DNA of 64,000 bases. Origin: Theobroma cacao. Taxonomy: Eukaryota; Streptophyta; Magnoliopsida; Malvales; Malvaceae. Below are positions 1-11,371 of the stretch, piece by piece. How positions within the stretch are numbered: the first letter of the stretch is position 1; the number at the start of each line of letters is the position of its first letter. Position numbers and translations under genes: made by a program. The stretch covers positions 2,107,367 through 2,171,366 of the forward strand of contig NC_030859.1 of NCBI RefSeq assembly GCF_000208745.1. The letters run 5' to 3'. The notes beneath the pieces were generated by a model. It saw nothing but the letters and a program-made list of their open reading frames with translations, was not told the origin of the DNA and did no database searches.

Positions 1-601
1 TTTAATTACTTATAATTTTTTGTTATTGGACTATAAATCATGTTGCTATACAACTATAAAAAGAAAGTAATTTGCATTTTTCTACAAAAATAAATTTGTT
101 TTTTTTTTTAAATTTTGGATCATAAGAAAGATCCATATAATTGTTATTGGATCCTTATGATTACTCTCATATAATGCCTTGATTTGAAAATTTTACTAAA
201 GTTATATCAGATTGTTGATTTTTAATTTTAAATAGTATACTATATATGTAAATTATTTAATTATTTATTTATATTTTTTTTTCTCACAGAACTGGGTGCG
301 AATCCTCAGCCCTTAATTCGCTAATGAAAAGAAAAAATCTTTCTTTGGATTCAAACTGCCAAAGCAAGGAAAGCTCAATTAAATCAAGCTAGAAAAGTGC
401 TAGAAGAATCGTTTCAATTCTTCCGAAAACTTAAGCTAAGGTATAACAATACCAGAACACAGTACAACAGGAAATTTCTTGTTATTTATGGCTACGCAGG
501 AAGGAAGGAAAAGTCGCAGAACTGGGGAAGAAATAACATATGAAAGAGGATTGATTGTGATCCCTGATCAAAGCTTACGCGGTTATGCCGAGGTTAATGT
601 G
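1..601. other. AT-rich intergenic DNA
   Basis: I see no supported gene here. The stretch is AT-rich with poly-T and TA-rich runs and leads into the upstream region of the first DC1 gene. A short open frame beginning near 479 overlaps the DC1 promoter and start in another frame and has no recognisable domain. Confidence 0.6.
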
Positions 602-609
602 TATAAATA
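602..609 (+). promoter_or_regulatory. Probable TATA box of the DC1 gene at 735
   Basis: TATAAATA lies 125 bp upstream of the DC1 start codon, a normal distance for a plant core promoter with a leader of about 95 nt. The assignment rests on position and match only. Confidence 0.4.
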
Positions 610-734
610 CTTTCATGTAGGCTCTTCTCCATTATCATCAGACTCCAGTTTATCAATTATATCAAAGAAAAATACTCATATCGATCCAGCTTTCTTGATC
701 TGCTCATACAGATATATAAATCTTTGCAGAAGAC

Positions 735-1487
735 ATGCCAGTGTTGCTAAAACTAAAGGTCGATGGTCACCCACACCAGCTTGAGTTGAAAAACAGCAAA
801 GTTCCTTTCTATTGCGATGGATGCATGGAGCTAGGATTTGGATTTTGCTACCAATGTCCCAACAAGGACTGCGATTATATTCTCCATGAGACGTGTGGGA
901 TTCGTCGGCCTCAGACATTTCACAAATTTTTTGAGACCTGCGACTTCAAATTTCACAAGGAAAATCCACTGGGAGGCACCCGAGTCTGCGACGCCTGTGC
1001 CTTGGAGATACAAGGCTTATTGTACCAGTGCTCCCATGGGGATAAAGATTTACATCCCTGCTGCGCAAACCTTCCACCGGTCTTTTCCCTCCCGGGTCTC
1101 GACATGGAAATCTACCTACGCAAAGAGATCAAATCGAAATGCTTAAAATGCCAAAGCAGGAAAAGATCATCAGGCAAAGTCCAGGGTTGGTCCTATGTTT
1201 CTTCGGATGGTGCGTACTGTTACCATGTGGCCTGCTTGAGAGGAGCCTTGCTTGAGAATTGGAAATTGGGTTATTTCCAACTTGATGTTGCTGCTGCTGC
1301 TGATGAGAATACAAAAACCCTTGCCTTGCAAAAGCTTGCTCCAAAAGAAGTAGCCCTCCAAGGTAGGGGGCAAACCTCCAAAGTAACGAAGGGTATCAAG
1401 TGGTTGATCATATTTCTCAAGCTGGTCATTTCTGCTATATTTGGAGATCCATTGTCTCTAATTGCTAACTTGTTTATCAGCCTATGA
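735..1487 (+). CDS. DC1-domain (Cys/His-rich) protein with hydrophobic C-terminus
   Basis: A 250-residue single-exon frame. Two DC1 modules are visible: one with H14, C27, C30, C38, C46, H51 and C54, the second from H63 through C85, C88, C99, H107 and C110. A third, incomplete zinc-binding block has C136, C139, C162, H164 and C167 around a GWSY motif. DC1 proteins form a large plant family related to C1 (diacylglycerol/zinc) domains; members act in hormone, defence and cell-wall responses, mostly without a defined biochemical activity. Unusual is the last 30 residues (about 221-250), which are strongly hydrophobic and end the protein, suggesting a tail anchor or membrane association. The start was chosen because it puts the first conserved His and Cys at the usual distance; an upstream non-coding exon cannot be excluded. 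Confidence 0.85.
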   Translation: MPVLLKLKVDGHPHQLELKNSKVPFYCDGCMELGFGFCYQCPNKDCDYILHETCGIRRPQTFHKFFETCDFKFHKENPLGGTRVCDACALEIQGLLYQCSHGDKDLHPCCANLPPVFSLPGLDMEIYLRKEIKSKCLKCQSRKRSSGKVQGWSYVSSDGAYCYHVACLRGALLENWKLGYFQLDVAAAADENTKTLALQKLAPKEVALQGRGQTSKVTKGIKWLIIFLKLVISAIFGDPLSLIANLFISL

Positions 1488-1844
1488 ACATTTAGTGGCT
1501 AGGCTTTGATTGTTTCATCCGAACTGTGAAGATATGTTAATTTGTTTTTTCTTAGCAGATAATTGGTGATGGTATGCAATTGTTAAAATTCCTTTATGAT
1601 TTTGTTGTATGGTGTTAATTTAGGCCCGTAAGCACTATGTCATTGAACCTCTTCGGTTTCAAGTGTTCAAGTGCTTTTCTAATCCTATGTGTTTTTTCCA
1701 AATGAAAACGTATCTATTTGTGTGTTTATAATTAAATTATTGCCATGCATCCTTGTTAAATTGATCACTCAAACTTTTTGGATGAAGTTTCATACTAAAA
1801 TTTGTAAAATTTCTAATTTTGTTTTTAAAATTATACATTGTATA

Positions 1845-2225
1845 TAATTTTCTTTTTGAAAGTTAAGTTTCATTGAATTGGAAGGCACCAATTACAAATT
1901 ACAAATATACCGAAAGACTCTACTATTCTAGAAACCTGTTATAGATTCATGGTGGTGACACCTTCCTAAAACTCAAGACACCCTAAAAAATCAACCATGT
2001 AAATATGCTTTTACAGACGAGAACAACATCGTAAACTTGCCCAACAGCATATACAAAAGATAATCCTTAAGCAAGGAAACTATTAATCTAGAAATAACTT
2101 CTATAATTTCCTGACAAATTCAAGATTTTATATGAAAGATGGTTAAAAAAATTATAAAAATAATATATTAACTCTTATATATATAATAAAATAATAAAAT
2201 TAAAAAATAACGACGGTCATCACAA
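1845..2225. repeat. Probable degenerate retroelement fragments
   Basis: The sequence around 1850-2100 begins with a stretch of the type seen at 21390-21660 and 23785-23950 (a T-rich start, then TTTCATT and short A-rich blocks with scattered unique sequence), as in the reverse complement of LINE or SINE 3' ends. The piece at about 2150-2225 is the reverse complement of a repeat seen at about 3105-3215 and 6600-6720. No coding capacity remains. Confidence 0.3.
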
Positions 2226-3100
2226 GTTACCTCCCTGATGACATCTCATAAAGTCAACTTCCAAGAGGAAGCTCCCTAATGAAACGTAGGGGAGCATAGC
2301 ACAGCCATGAGAAGGCCAATGTGAACAACCATCTGATCATCGGACACCAAAACGACAGAAAAGGGTACGCCAAGGGGCACTTCTTAGGTGGGGGAACACT
2401 TTCAGCTTGCAAGTTTACGTGTGAACCCTACATACATAAATTTGGGTTCGATTTTTCTGTCGTCAAACTACCTGGAAATTTTATAGTTTAAAACAAGAAT
2501 GGAAAGTACGTAGATGGAAGCTGCATGCTTATTTTCCTCTGGCTTTCTCTCTACGTTTCCTTCTCCTGCCCAGAAGATTGGGAGTTGACTTGTCAAGACA
2601 TACAAGTCCTGATTGTATCCAGATTGATGAGAAAAGACGGGAAAGAGCACGTGGCAGCTTTAGAAGAGACTGAGCTGACAGCAAAAGCCAAAGTGTCGAC
2701 TTTGGAGGGAGCTTGGAAAGTTCGAATGGGCAAGGGCAGCATGGTAGTTTGAGGCGGAGAAATTAAGCATAAAAGGAAAATGGGGTTCATGGGCTCTGGA
2801 AATGAAAAAGGAGACGGGCCGAAGGATGGAAATGGATTGGAACAAGTAGAAGAAAAATAAGAGCCCATTCATACAGGAACCTTCTCAACACATAAATCAA
2901 ATCCTACCAATTAATATACAAAATAATGGTACACCTGTATAATTGAAAGGAAGGCTTGGCTGGCTGCAGATCAGAAGAATTATCAATCAAGATTGCTTGT
3001 TGTGTCCTAGCATGGTGGTGATATGGCATCCCTTTTTAAGTATGACTGTTATCTCTTGATGAGAGTAATGATTCTTCTATGCAGTAGCGGAGGGAAGGCG
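2226..3100. other. Intergenic stretch, no recognised gene
   Basis: Short open frames exist on both strands (for example 2525-2752 plus), but none shows a domain or conserved motif that I recognise. A diverged exon cannot be ruled out because the GC content around 2520-2860 is higher than in the flanks. Confidence 0.35.
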
Positions 3101-3104
3101 ATGG

Positions 3105-3215
3105 CAGGGTGGAAGCATCTTCGTTTTTTAATTTTTTTATTATTATATATAAAATTTAAAATATATAATATCATTATCGTTTACCCACTTTTGTTCAAAA
3201 TCCTAATTATTGCTT
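3105..3215 (+). repeat. Dispersed repeat fragment, copy on plus strand
   Basis: Shares with 6600-6720 a block of TTTTTAATTTTT, then ATTATTATA, then a CACTTTT-containing end and AAATCCT or AAATCTT. The reverse complement is found near 2150-2225. It is probably the end of an old LTR retrotransposon or similar element. The match is by eye and imperfect. Confidence 0.35.
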
Positions 3216-3359
3216 CTATGGCCCACTCTCCCTTCTGGTGAATCGAGTTGCTGTTGATTGTCGTTTCTACTGTGGGCTGATTGAGAGGAACTACTATAGC
3301 ACTTCGCTACAGGGAATAGTTTAGCTATTCTCTGTCTATTCTCACGTTTTTTGCTTTAC

Positions 3360-4545
3360 CTCCGTTCGGTACAACGTCGTCATAAAGAATAGCTATTACT
3401 TAATAATAATTATTTTTTTAAATGAGGTAAAATTCAGATATAGTTATACTCGAGTTTTTTCATGATTTTTGCTATTCTATAGTTTAGGGGATAGCTCTGA
3501 ATTATGATAAGGTTAAAATGTCTTTTATACTTTAAAAATATTATAATTTTAAATATATATATATTTTCTTTTCTTTTCATTTTCCCTTCTTCTTTCTCTC
3601 TCTTCTCATGTTCTTTCCTCTCTCATTCTCTCTCTAAGTGACACCAACGTCGGAGATAACATTCGTGGGAGCGATGACGACGACAACGACGATAGAGGTT
3701 TCACGACTGAATATGGTCGAAAAATATTAAAACGGGAGATCTAGCCAGATCTGACACTCAACGGCCAGATCTGCCTGTGGGAAGCACCGGATCTGGTGCT
3801 TCTCGACTAGATCCCACGGTTGGATTTGGCACTCCACGACCAGATCCAACTGTGGGAAAACACCGATCTGGAGCCGTAGTGGTCAGATCCGACCACATGG
3901 TACCCCAGATCGACGTTTTATTACACCGGTGGCCTTTTCGGCGATCAGCTCATGAAGAAGAAAAAAAGAAAAAGGAAAAAAATAGAATTAAAAAAAATAA
4001 ATTATTTGTAAATTTTAAAATATTAATTTTTATATATAATTTTAATATTATTAAAATATTAAAATATTAATATTTTAAACTATTAATGTTTTATTTATTA
4101 AATTATTAATATATTAAACTTTTAATGAGCATAAATAAAAAATAAAAATTAACCCTATTTTAATCATAATAATATTAAATTATAAATAAAATATTATTAA
4201 TTAAAATATTAATAATTAAATTATACTAAAATATTGATATTTAAATTATTAATTATTAATATTTTAATTAATTATAAATTATTAACATTTAAAAAATAAA
4301 ATAAAAATAAATAATTATATATAATAAATGGTATTTTTATCTTTTTATTTTCTATTCCTTTCTTATTCCAAAGTTATTATTATCAACCAAACACTGTAAT
4401 AAGTCATAATAATTATTCATACTCTATTCCATTCATTATACCAAACTACGTAATACTTATTCTATTTTATTCCCACATCATTCTATTCCCCCATAATAAT
4501 TATTCTATTCAATTCCTGTTTATTTCGCGAACCAAATGTACCAAT
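3360..4545. mobile_element. Possible non-autonomous DNA transposon, AT-rich with GC-rich core
   Basis: The left side (about 3362-3415) reads GTTCGGTACAACG followed by an AATAGCTATTA..TAATAATTATT block. The reverse complement of the right side (about 4480-4545) reads TTTGGTTCGCG followed by GAATAGAATAATTATTA, so the ends look like degenerate terminal inverted repeats. Between them is a GC-richer core (about 3640-3950) holding repeated AGATCTG/CAGATC words, and a very AT-rich part (about 3990-4330). There is no transposase frame. Exact ends and target-site duplication were not resolved. Confidence 0.4.
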
Positions 4546-4817
4546 AATGCTTTGATTTTTGGAACCGGTGAGCTTCTATTGACAGGTAGTTGTAACTCTC
4601 ATGTAGTTTTGATGGTTTGGCCCTTTCACCTTTGTTGCGTACTCTCTAATGAAGTGGTGTTGGAAGCGGAGATCCTCTTATGCTGAGCATATATCCATCT
4701 CATGTGTCTTCTGTAAAAACATTGATTCATTAATACAAGTATTATGTCTTTCAAATAAAAAAAAAATTGATTTGAAAGCAAATAGAATTTCCTCTCTCCG
4801 ATTCTTTTCTTTTTCAT

Positions 4818-5220
4818 AATATTTATAGAAACTCTTAAATTATTCATAAAAATTGAAATAAATTTTATTTTTTATTATATTTAATCAAGTTCATATAATT
4901 ATATTTTTAATCAAATAAATTTTTATGATTCATAATTGATTAACTATCTTTAATCAAAATATCATTTATCATTTTGTACCACATGACGCTGACATAATAT
5001 GTTAGCATATTATAATAGATGGTAACATGACATACTAATACTACATAATGACATGAGTATGTAACATTTTTTATCCTTCACGTTAGTGCCACTTCAATAT
5101 GGATATAAAAATAACAAATAGAGTTTTGACTAATTATAATTAATTAAACCGTTAATTATAAAGAGCTATTTAATTTGATATCCAATATAAATAGTTTAGG
5201 ATTTTTTTAAAAGTATTATA
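4818..5220. mobile_element. Palindromic MITE-like element, copy 1
   Basis: One of three diverged copies of the same AT-rich element in the window (others near 46921-47275 and 61358-61725). Each starts with a TATT/AAAACTCTT..AAATTATTC-like arm and ends with its inverted form, the two arms (roughly 130-150 bp) forming an imperfect snap-back structure around a core that contains ATCAAAATRTCATTT and TCATTTTRT words. No open frame of note. Confidence 0.55.
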
Positions 5221-5779
5221 TTTTTTTTCTTTCATGCCAACACCACTTAAAAAAAAACATGTTATCAATATTTGACATAGTCTTGGTTCTTCTTTTTTCT
5301 TTTAATCAATCGTTTTGAGGTTTTAAAGCAAATCTATCTTTTCTTTAAAAAAAAAAATGATTTATGCACTCGAGTATTTAACTTAATGAAAAATGAGTTT
5401 AAATTTTTTTTTTATTTAACTATAAAAAAATTATTATAAGAAAAACTTCTAATTAAATTTGTCAATACTTATTAATAAAAAAGGCAAAGAAAAAAATTGA
5501 AACTAGAAATGAAAGTTGATTATATTCGGATTAGTAACAAGTTGATCAAATAAAATATATGTACATATATTAATTTCTTTGTACCAAGTTGATTATATTA
5601 ATAAATTTATATAATAATTTTTTTATAATTTTCCAAAAAAAATATATCTATAGATCAAATTAATATTTTGATATCTGCTTGTCATTAAAAAAATGAAAAT
5701 CAAATCCTTTTACCTACTATATGTTCTTGTTTAAGAAAAAAAAATCTACTAAAAGATGCAGATGATTTATATTATATCT
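5221..5779. other. AT-rich intergenic DNA
   Basis: Very AT-rich with homopolymer runs. I see no gene or clear repeat structure. Confidence 0.5.
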
Positions 5780-7160
5780 GTTGCAATGAGCAAGCTTCTT
5801 GCAGCTTTCTTTGCATTACAGACATCTCCCTTCCTCTGATTGCGGGACTCCTAAATTGTGCAGTTTGTTCATCCTGCTTGCCTTATGTTATGTTGGACCG
5901 TTTACGATCGGAGGCACTTGCAAGGTTTGAGTCTAGACTGGAAGATGTGCTAAAAGATTGGAGAAGAATTTGCAGCTTCTGCTAAATCATGTATTAATTC
6001 TACAATGCATGACTTTGACCAAGGATGTGAAGGTAATGTACATAATATCTTTAAGCTTCCTGGAACAAAAACTGGGCATTGATCAATCACAAAATAAAGA
6101 TTCTTCAAACATTAGCATCAAACAGATAGTGTATGCTTGCAAATCTTCCATGCATGTATGTCTTTTGTCATTCATAATGAACAAAATCTTTTATAATATC
6201 AATATGATCTTTTAGATAATAGCCTTTTGGTTTTATTTTCTGCTCTTTCAGTTGCTGCCATCAGACAGTTCAATTGGGATACTTCCGAAGTCTGTAAAAA
6301 ACTTCAGCATGAGATTAATTGGCGATATACAGTACTTGAAGATGCAATTCCGAAGCAGAGATCACAAGATGAGGCATTTTCTTGATCAATATCCTATTAT
6401 CTTACGACCCTTTCTTCATCAATAGTTATTCCTTAAAACCATGCAACATGTATTTCCATCAACAAAACTAAATATTGAACATGTTACAGATACTCAAAGA
6501 TGATTTAATAGAACCCTAAATATTGGACATGTTACTTATGTTAGGACAAAAGTTCCATCAACTAACATCCACGCATAATAATGGTGAAATCAAGGTAGTG
6601 ACAGGTGATGACAGTCGTCATCTCTCAATTTTTTAATTTTTAATTTTAGTATTATTATAAATATTGTACATTATCATTTAGTCACTTTTAATGTAAAATC
6701 TTGAATCCGCCAAGTGAAAGTGAAAATAAACAATAAATCATCCAATTTAAGCCCTTAATTGAGGATTTTTTGTTTTCTTTTGCAGTCTTCCAGACCAATG
6801 CGAAGGAGGGACATAATTAAAAGAATTGGATTCCTTACATGGGCTTTTGCGAACTTAGCTACGACTGGAGATCCAAGTGATTTGATTTCTGTAATTAGTG
6901 AATTTTTTGAGAACTGGATTAATGTTTATTATTATGATCCAAAGACTGTACACACTTGTGATAATCTTAGGAAGGAGCAGAATACACATTTTTGCATATG
7001 TTTATGTACACAAAGATACAACAAAAATGATATGATGCCGAGCCATTGCAGTGTTGTGCAAATTTGAGGAAGAAAATCAGGGCAACTGCCAGTCCAAATA
7101 TTCATACCTTGTTGAAATGGACTCTCTCTCAAGAATTGTTGAGAGCATAAGCCAGAATTT
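5780..7160 (+). pseudogene. Probable remnant of a multi-exon gene, unrecognised
   Basis: Three exon-like islands of higher GC lie in AT-rich DNA: about 5800-6035, 6250-6385 and 6783-6950. The second and third are preceded by plausible acceptors (TTTCAG, TTTGCAG). The plus-strand peptides include LRSEALARFESRLEDVLKDW, then IRQFNWDTSEVCKKLQHEI, then RIGFLTWAFANLATTGDPSD. These look like helical protein segments rather than random translation, but the frames do not join cleanly, the first is broken by stops after about 45 codons, and a dispersed repeat sits between islands two and three. I do not recognise the family. A diverged but active gene with unseen exons is the alternative. Confidence 0.35.
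6600..6720 (+). repeat. Dispersed repeat fragment
   Basis: The same family as the piece at about 3105-3215 and the inverted piece at about 2150-2225. It begins with GGTGATGACAGTCGTCATC and ends near AAATCTTGAATCCGCCAAGT. Confidence 0.4.
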
Positions 7161-7504
7161 GTTAAAGTGACTTCGTGTACGTCAATTTGCTTATCAATAA
7201 AATTCCTGTCTTATTTTTTATACTAGTCTAATCAATTATCATGTTACCAAAATCTAGATGTCACTTGAGCATAATTGGAAATTTAAGATTAATTAAATCA
7301 TATTGTTCTTCTCTTTACTTTAATCATCAGAAAATAAATATTGAACTCAATAATAATTTTTTCTTAATCGGGAGAAGGGAATTTAAACCCTATTTTTTAA
7401 ACAGAATAACCAATGAATCAAATATTCAGATATTATGTTACTATTTATTTAAATTCAACATTTTAATTGTTAATTTGAGAGTTGATTTACCTTTGATTTG
7501 CTAT

Positions 7505-8698
7505 TTTCGGCAATGGTTCTCTTCGAATATTATGGTTTCGGTGGTTCTGGCTGCTGGAATCTTTTTATTATGTAGTCTTGAGTGGTTGTTGGCCTTATTC
7601 TGCAGTCTGGTTCAAGCTTTTCTTCTCTCTGGTTTACTCTGCCTTTGCTTCTCTCTTGCTTTCCTCCCAGCTTTACTTTTCAAAAAATATATATTATTAT
7701 TTGTTTATATTTATATATCCTAAAGTAATGGTAGTCAGTAAACATTGCTATCATGTCTGGATCATGATAATGGAAAACCATTGGAAGTGAAATATCAAGT
7801 CAATTTTCTATCGATAAGTTTCACAAAAACAGGCATAAAAAAGGACCAAATGAGGTCAATCTAAGCAGACTTGGGAAAACATGATGCTATGGTAGGAACC
7901 TGCCATGAAATTGGACACGAGGCAGCGAGGAAAGATAGATGGATCGAATTCTCCAAGAAAAGACAAAGACGAAGAAGGGAAAGAGAAACCCCAGTCATTT
8001 TTTATTCCTTAATTAATAGTAACAAAAAGAAATCATTCAGATGGAAGACATTTCAGTCAATGTTAGCATGCTATCAAACCTTGGTGGGCCATTTAACTAC
8101 AAAAGTAATGTAATAAAGACGAAGAAGTCTTTCATTTACTAGTATTTTATAGTTGGCTTGGTTAGAATTGTGTTTGAACTCCTTAAATCTGCACTTGCCG
8201 TGATCCGAAGCCTAGGTATATCAGAATCGAGAAATTCCAAGATCTGCTTCCCTGGTTTCTGATCTGCTTATAATAGGTTTGCACTCAATGTTTGATTTGC
8301 TTTTGTTTTTACCATGCTGAATATGTACAACTTGCTAGAATTATGCTTCGATTACATTTCTTCATCATCACCATTGCTCCATTTATGGAACTCCATGGGT
8401 TTTCAATGCCTTGGTTCTTGAAGAGGATTGCCTTTTGGTTCTTGAGTTTGATTGTTTGTGTTCAGCTTTTAATTTGAGATGTTAATTGGTTCACCTTACT
8501 TCCATATATAATTTCTGCGAACGGTTCTCTTCGTCTATATATTTTGGTTCTCTGGCTTTAGTAGCTGGAAATCATTTTTTCTATGTGGTGATCTTCCAGT
8601 GGTTGATGGCCTTATTCTGCAGCCTGGTTCAAGCTTTTGTTCTCTCTGCCTTTGCTTGTGTCTTGCTTTCCTCCCAGTTTCTTTGCAATGTGTGACAA
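7505..8698 (+). repeat. Two diverged direct copies of a ~180-bp segment, about 1 kb apart
   Basis: Positions about 7510-7680 and 8517-8690 share in the same order GGTTCTCTTCG, GTGGTT..TGGCCTTATTCTGCAG, CTGGTTCAAGCTTTT and CTTTCCTCCCAG. They flank a block with several short hydrophobic open frames. The T-rich character and the position just upstream of the second DC1 gene suggest leader or intron DNA duplicated with the gene's upstream region. No product is proposed. Confidence 0.5.
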
Positions 8699-8780
8699 AT
8701 TGAAACTGCAAGAGAAATATTAGTGGAGTTTATCCTAACAAGTTTGATTGAATTAATCAAGTTTAGTAACAAAAACTAAC

Positions 8781-9440
8781 ATGACTATGTGCCAGCCTAA
8801 AAGGCCTGAATGTTTTGCAGGAGCTCTTAGTTTAAATCCTTCAAGCGACATGATCAGAATTAAAGCGATAAATCATTCTAGTCACCAGCAGCATGATCTT
8901 CATTTGGTCCAGTCTGATTCCTTTTACATATGCAATGGATGCGGAGCTTCAGGGTTGGGACCCCGGTTTTCATGTCCCCACCGGGGCTGCTGTTTCAATC
9001 TCCACGAAGAATGCTGCGGCATTTTCACTCCTATCACCTCGCACCCATTTTTAATCAACTGTAACTTCATCTTTTCCAAATCAATGCCTTCACAAAGGCC
9101 AACATGCAATGCCTGCCGGAAGATTGTATACGGGCCAAATTACTACCGCTGCAATCACAGCAATAGGAATTTACACCTATCCTGTGCAAGGCTCCCAAGG
9201 ACCATAACTGCAAGTAATGGGATGAACATGACACTTAAAAATGAGTATCAGCCTAGATGTTTATACCCAATGTGTCCAAAAACCAATTCTGGTTGGTCCT
9301 ATTTCTCTGCCAATGAGCACTACAGTTATCATGCGGGTTGTTGGAAAGACCAGATGCTGAAAAATGCCAATCCTCGGGCTCAGAGGAATGGACTCCTTCC
9401 TTTGCGGAACAATGTCACTCGCCCTCATCGTCGTCATTGA
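8781..9440 (+). CDS. DC1-domain (Cys/His-rich) protein
   Basis: A 219-residue frame with two DC1 modules and a third partial one: H38, C51, C54, C65, C70, H75, C78; then H88, C109, C112, C124, H132, C135; then C160, C165, H184 and C187 around GWSY. The order and spacing match the DC1 gene at 735-1487, so the two are probably members of one local family, although sequence outside the ligands has diverged strongly and this protein lacks the hydrophobic tail, ending instead in a basic stretch. The first Met is taken as start, but TTTTGCAG at about 8812-8819 looks like a splice acceptor, and M24 (8850) is an equally plausible start if an upstream exon exists. DC1 proteins bind zinc and are otherwise poorly defined biochemically. 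Confidence 0.8.
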   Translation: MTMCQPKRPECFAGALSLNPSSDMIRIKAINHSSHQQHDLHLVQSDSFYICNGCGASGLGPRFSCPHRGCCFNLHEECCGIFTPITSHPFLINCNFIFSKSMPSQRPTCNACRKIVYGPNYYRCNHSNRNLHLSCARLPRTITASNGMNMTLKNEYQPRCLYPMCPKTNSGWSYFSANEHYSYHAGCWKDQMLKNANPRAQRNGLLPLRNNVTRPHRRH

Positions 9441-9706
9441 TCAATTTCATTTTTCTCAAAGCTTGTTTGCTGCTAGATTTGGTCATTGACGTCCAATGTC
9501 TTTGTTTTCTGTTCAGTTTGAGTTGTTTCTATTTAAATGCCTCTCGAGACTAAACTATAAATGTTGGCACATGTTCCAAGTTCTGTGACTTAAGGCAGAT
9601 GGTGTAGGCATTTAATTCAATTAAAATATAAAGATTTTTCTTTTTCTTTTTATTTTTGGACTTGTTTGCAGCTCTACCAAAGATATAATATGAAACAAAA
9701 CTATCG

Positions 9707-10966
9707 TCATCCGCTTTCATTAATCATTTTCGGGAGAGCATACGATGAGAAAACAGATAAAACGGCAGCACAGAGAAAGGCCAGGAGGAGCAAGATAGCA
9801 GAAGCGTATGCTTTATCAAAATAGTCATCGAAATCAAGCTTCCTTGCATCAGCCAATGCCTTTAGATCTTTGGTTGCACCAAAACCCGCAGCACAACTGG
9901 TAGCCATCACATAAGATAGAACCTGCCCAACATTTGTAATTCATGTATTACTTCAATGGTGTGGAAAAAGAATCCTGAATCCCGATACCTTTGTTTCAGG
10001 TTACAATCTCACAGACCTGATACCTTTGTAGTCAATGGATTACCCAGACCTTTAATTAATTAATATAAGAAAATAGAAAAGAGGACAAGATGTGGCTGGG
10101 AATTGGCAGGCCCTGTCTCCATCTAACCTGAATATAGAATATTAAGGCAGCTGTATGATATTATGGGATGATTAAGACTAACAGAAATTTAATCGCCATG
10201 ACAACTGAAAAGAGACAGAAAGCAATGTGTTTGAAGCCTAGTCTGGAGTCTGGACTGTACCTTGTCACCATAGAAATCAAAAACAAAGCCGCCATCTCCA
10301 CTTATCAATCGATTTCCAGTGGCAAGATGGTACAAAGAGAAAGCGGTTTGCAAGAGTGAGTATACGAGTCCAATGATGATTGAAGCAAGCACGTATCTGC
10401 AATGGATATAGATAGGGAACTGATTAATAAATTTCAGAAATTTTGAAACTAATTTTTCAAGGGGATGATTATTTAAATTCGAGATTTTTGAATTATAATC
10501 TTGAATTCTAATCTTTGGGTGTACTTTTTTAAAGTGTTTACATAAATTCGTTTGAGTATTTCGATTTTACGAATCCAAGTACATAGACTCTTTCTATGCT
10601 CGACAATCCAGCTAATTTTTTTCTTTAATTATACGAAGAGTAACAAGATCTCTAAACATGAATATAAAAATAGAAGAAAGATATGAGATCAATAACGAAC
10701 AACATGAACCACTTATAGAGTTGCTTTAGGAAAACCATGGATAACTTTGATTAGCTTCTTCATGTTTTAACAATGGATGTAAACAGGACTCACCGGTAAG
10801 CATAGACATCATCGAAATGAACTTTCAACTCAAAGATTACGTCTAATGGCACGGTTGTGGTGTCGGTGACGAGTACGATGAGCGATGCTAAGAGAAGAGC
10901 AAACATGAAGACCTTCAAAACCAGAGTAATTACTCGGGGAGTTGTTGAAGGAGGTGGAGGTGCCAT
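9707..10966 (-). CDS. CASP-like membrane protein, three exons
   Basis: Exons 10966-10794, 10396-10261 and 9922-9707 (minus) join in frame at GT-AG borders to give 174 residues, the usual CASP-like length. Four membrane segments are visible at about 12-34, 58-80, 98-120 and 141-164, with a short proline-rich N-terminus and cytosolic-looking tails, the fold of the CASP/MARVEL-like family. Family members form plasma-membrane scaffolds; the founding CASPs organise the Casparian strip in root endodermis, while CASP-like proteins act in other cell types. The [18 protein letters not shown] stretch in the third segment is typical of the family. It resembles subgroup 4D, but I do not assign a number. 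A TATATA run at about 11036-11041, some 70 bp upstream of the start codon, could be the TATA box. Confidence 0.88.
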
Positions 10967-11354
10967 CTTTTAACTTCGTTGATGTTCCAATTGCCCTTAC
11001 CGTTGCAATTTGCTCTCTCCATTTGCTGGAGTAGCTATATATCAGGGGCTTAGAGAGTGTTTACTGGGAAATTCTCGTCTCCATTTCAATGTGCTAACGA
11101 GTACGATTGAGGGTGTCAATTTGAGGGATTGGCATTCTCTTGTTTTATATATTGGACTATATGTAGACAAAAACAAAGCCTAGAAATAAATTGAAAAGCA
11201 TTTAATATTGTCCTCTGCTTTGGTTATTGAGAATCTAAAGACGAGGAAATGATGATGATGATCCTTTAATTACTCTTGATGTAAAATCCTGAATTCATCG
11301 ATGTTCTTACGATGTTACTTGAAAAGATATAAAGAAGAAAAATTATGTACTATT

Positions 11355-11371
11355 AATGGAGGATAGATCTT
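11355..11371 (+). repeat. Left target-site duplication of SLX1 retrocopy
   Basis: AATGGAGGATAGATCTT is repeated exactly at 12416-12432, immediately beyond the end of the SLX1-like sequence. A 17-bp perfect direct repeat flanking an intronless gene copy is the signature of LINE-machinery retroposition. Confidence 0.85.
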
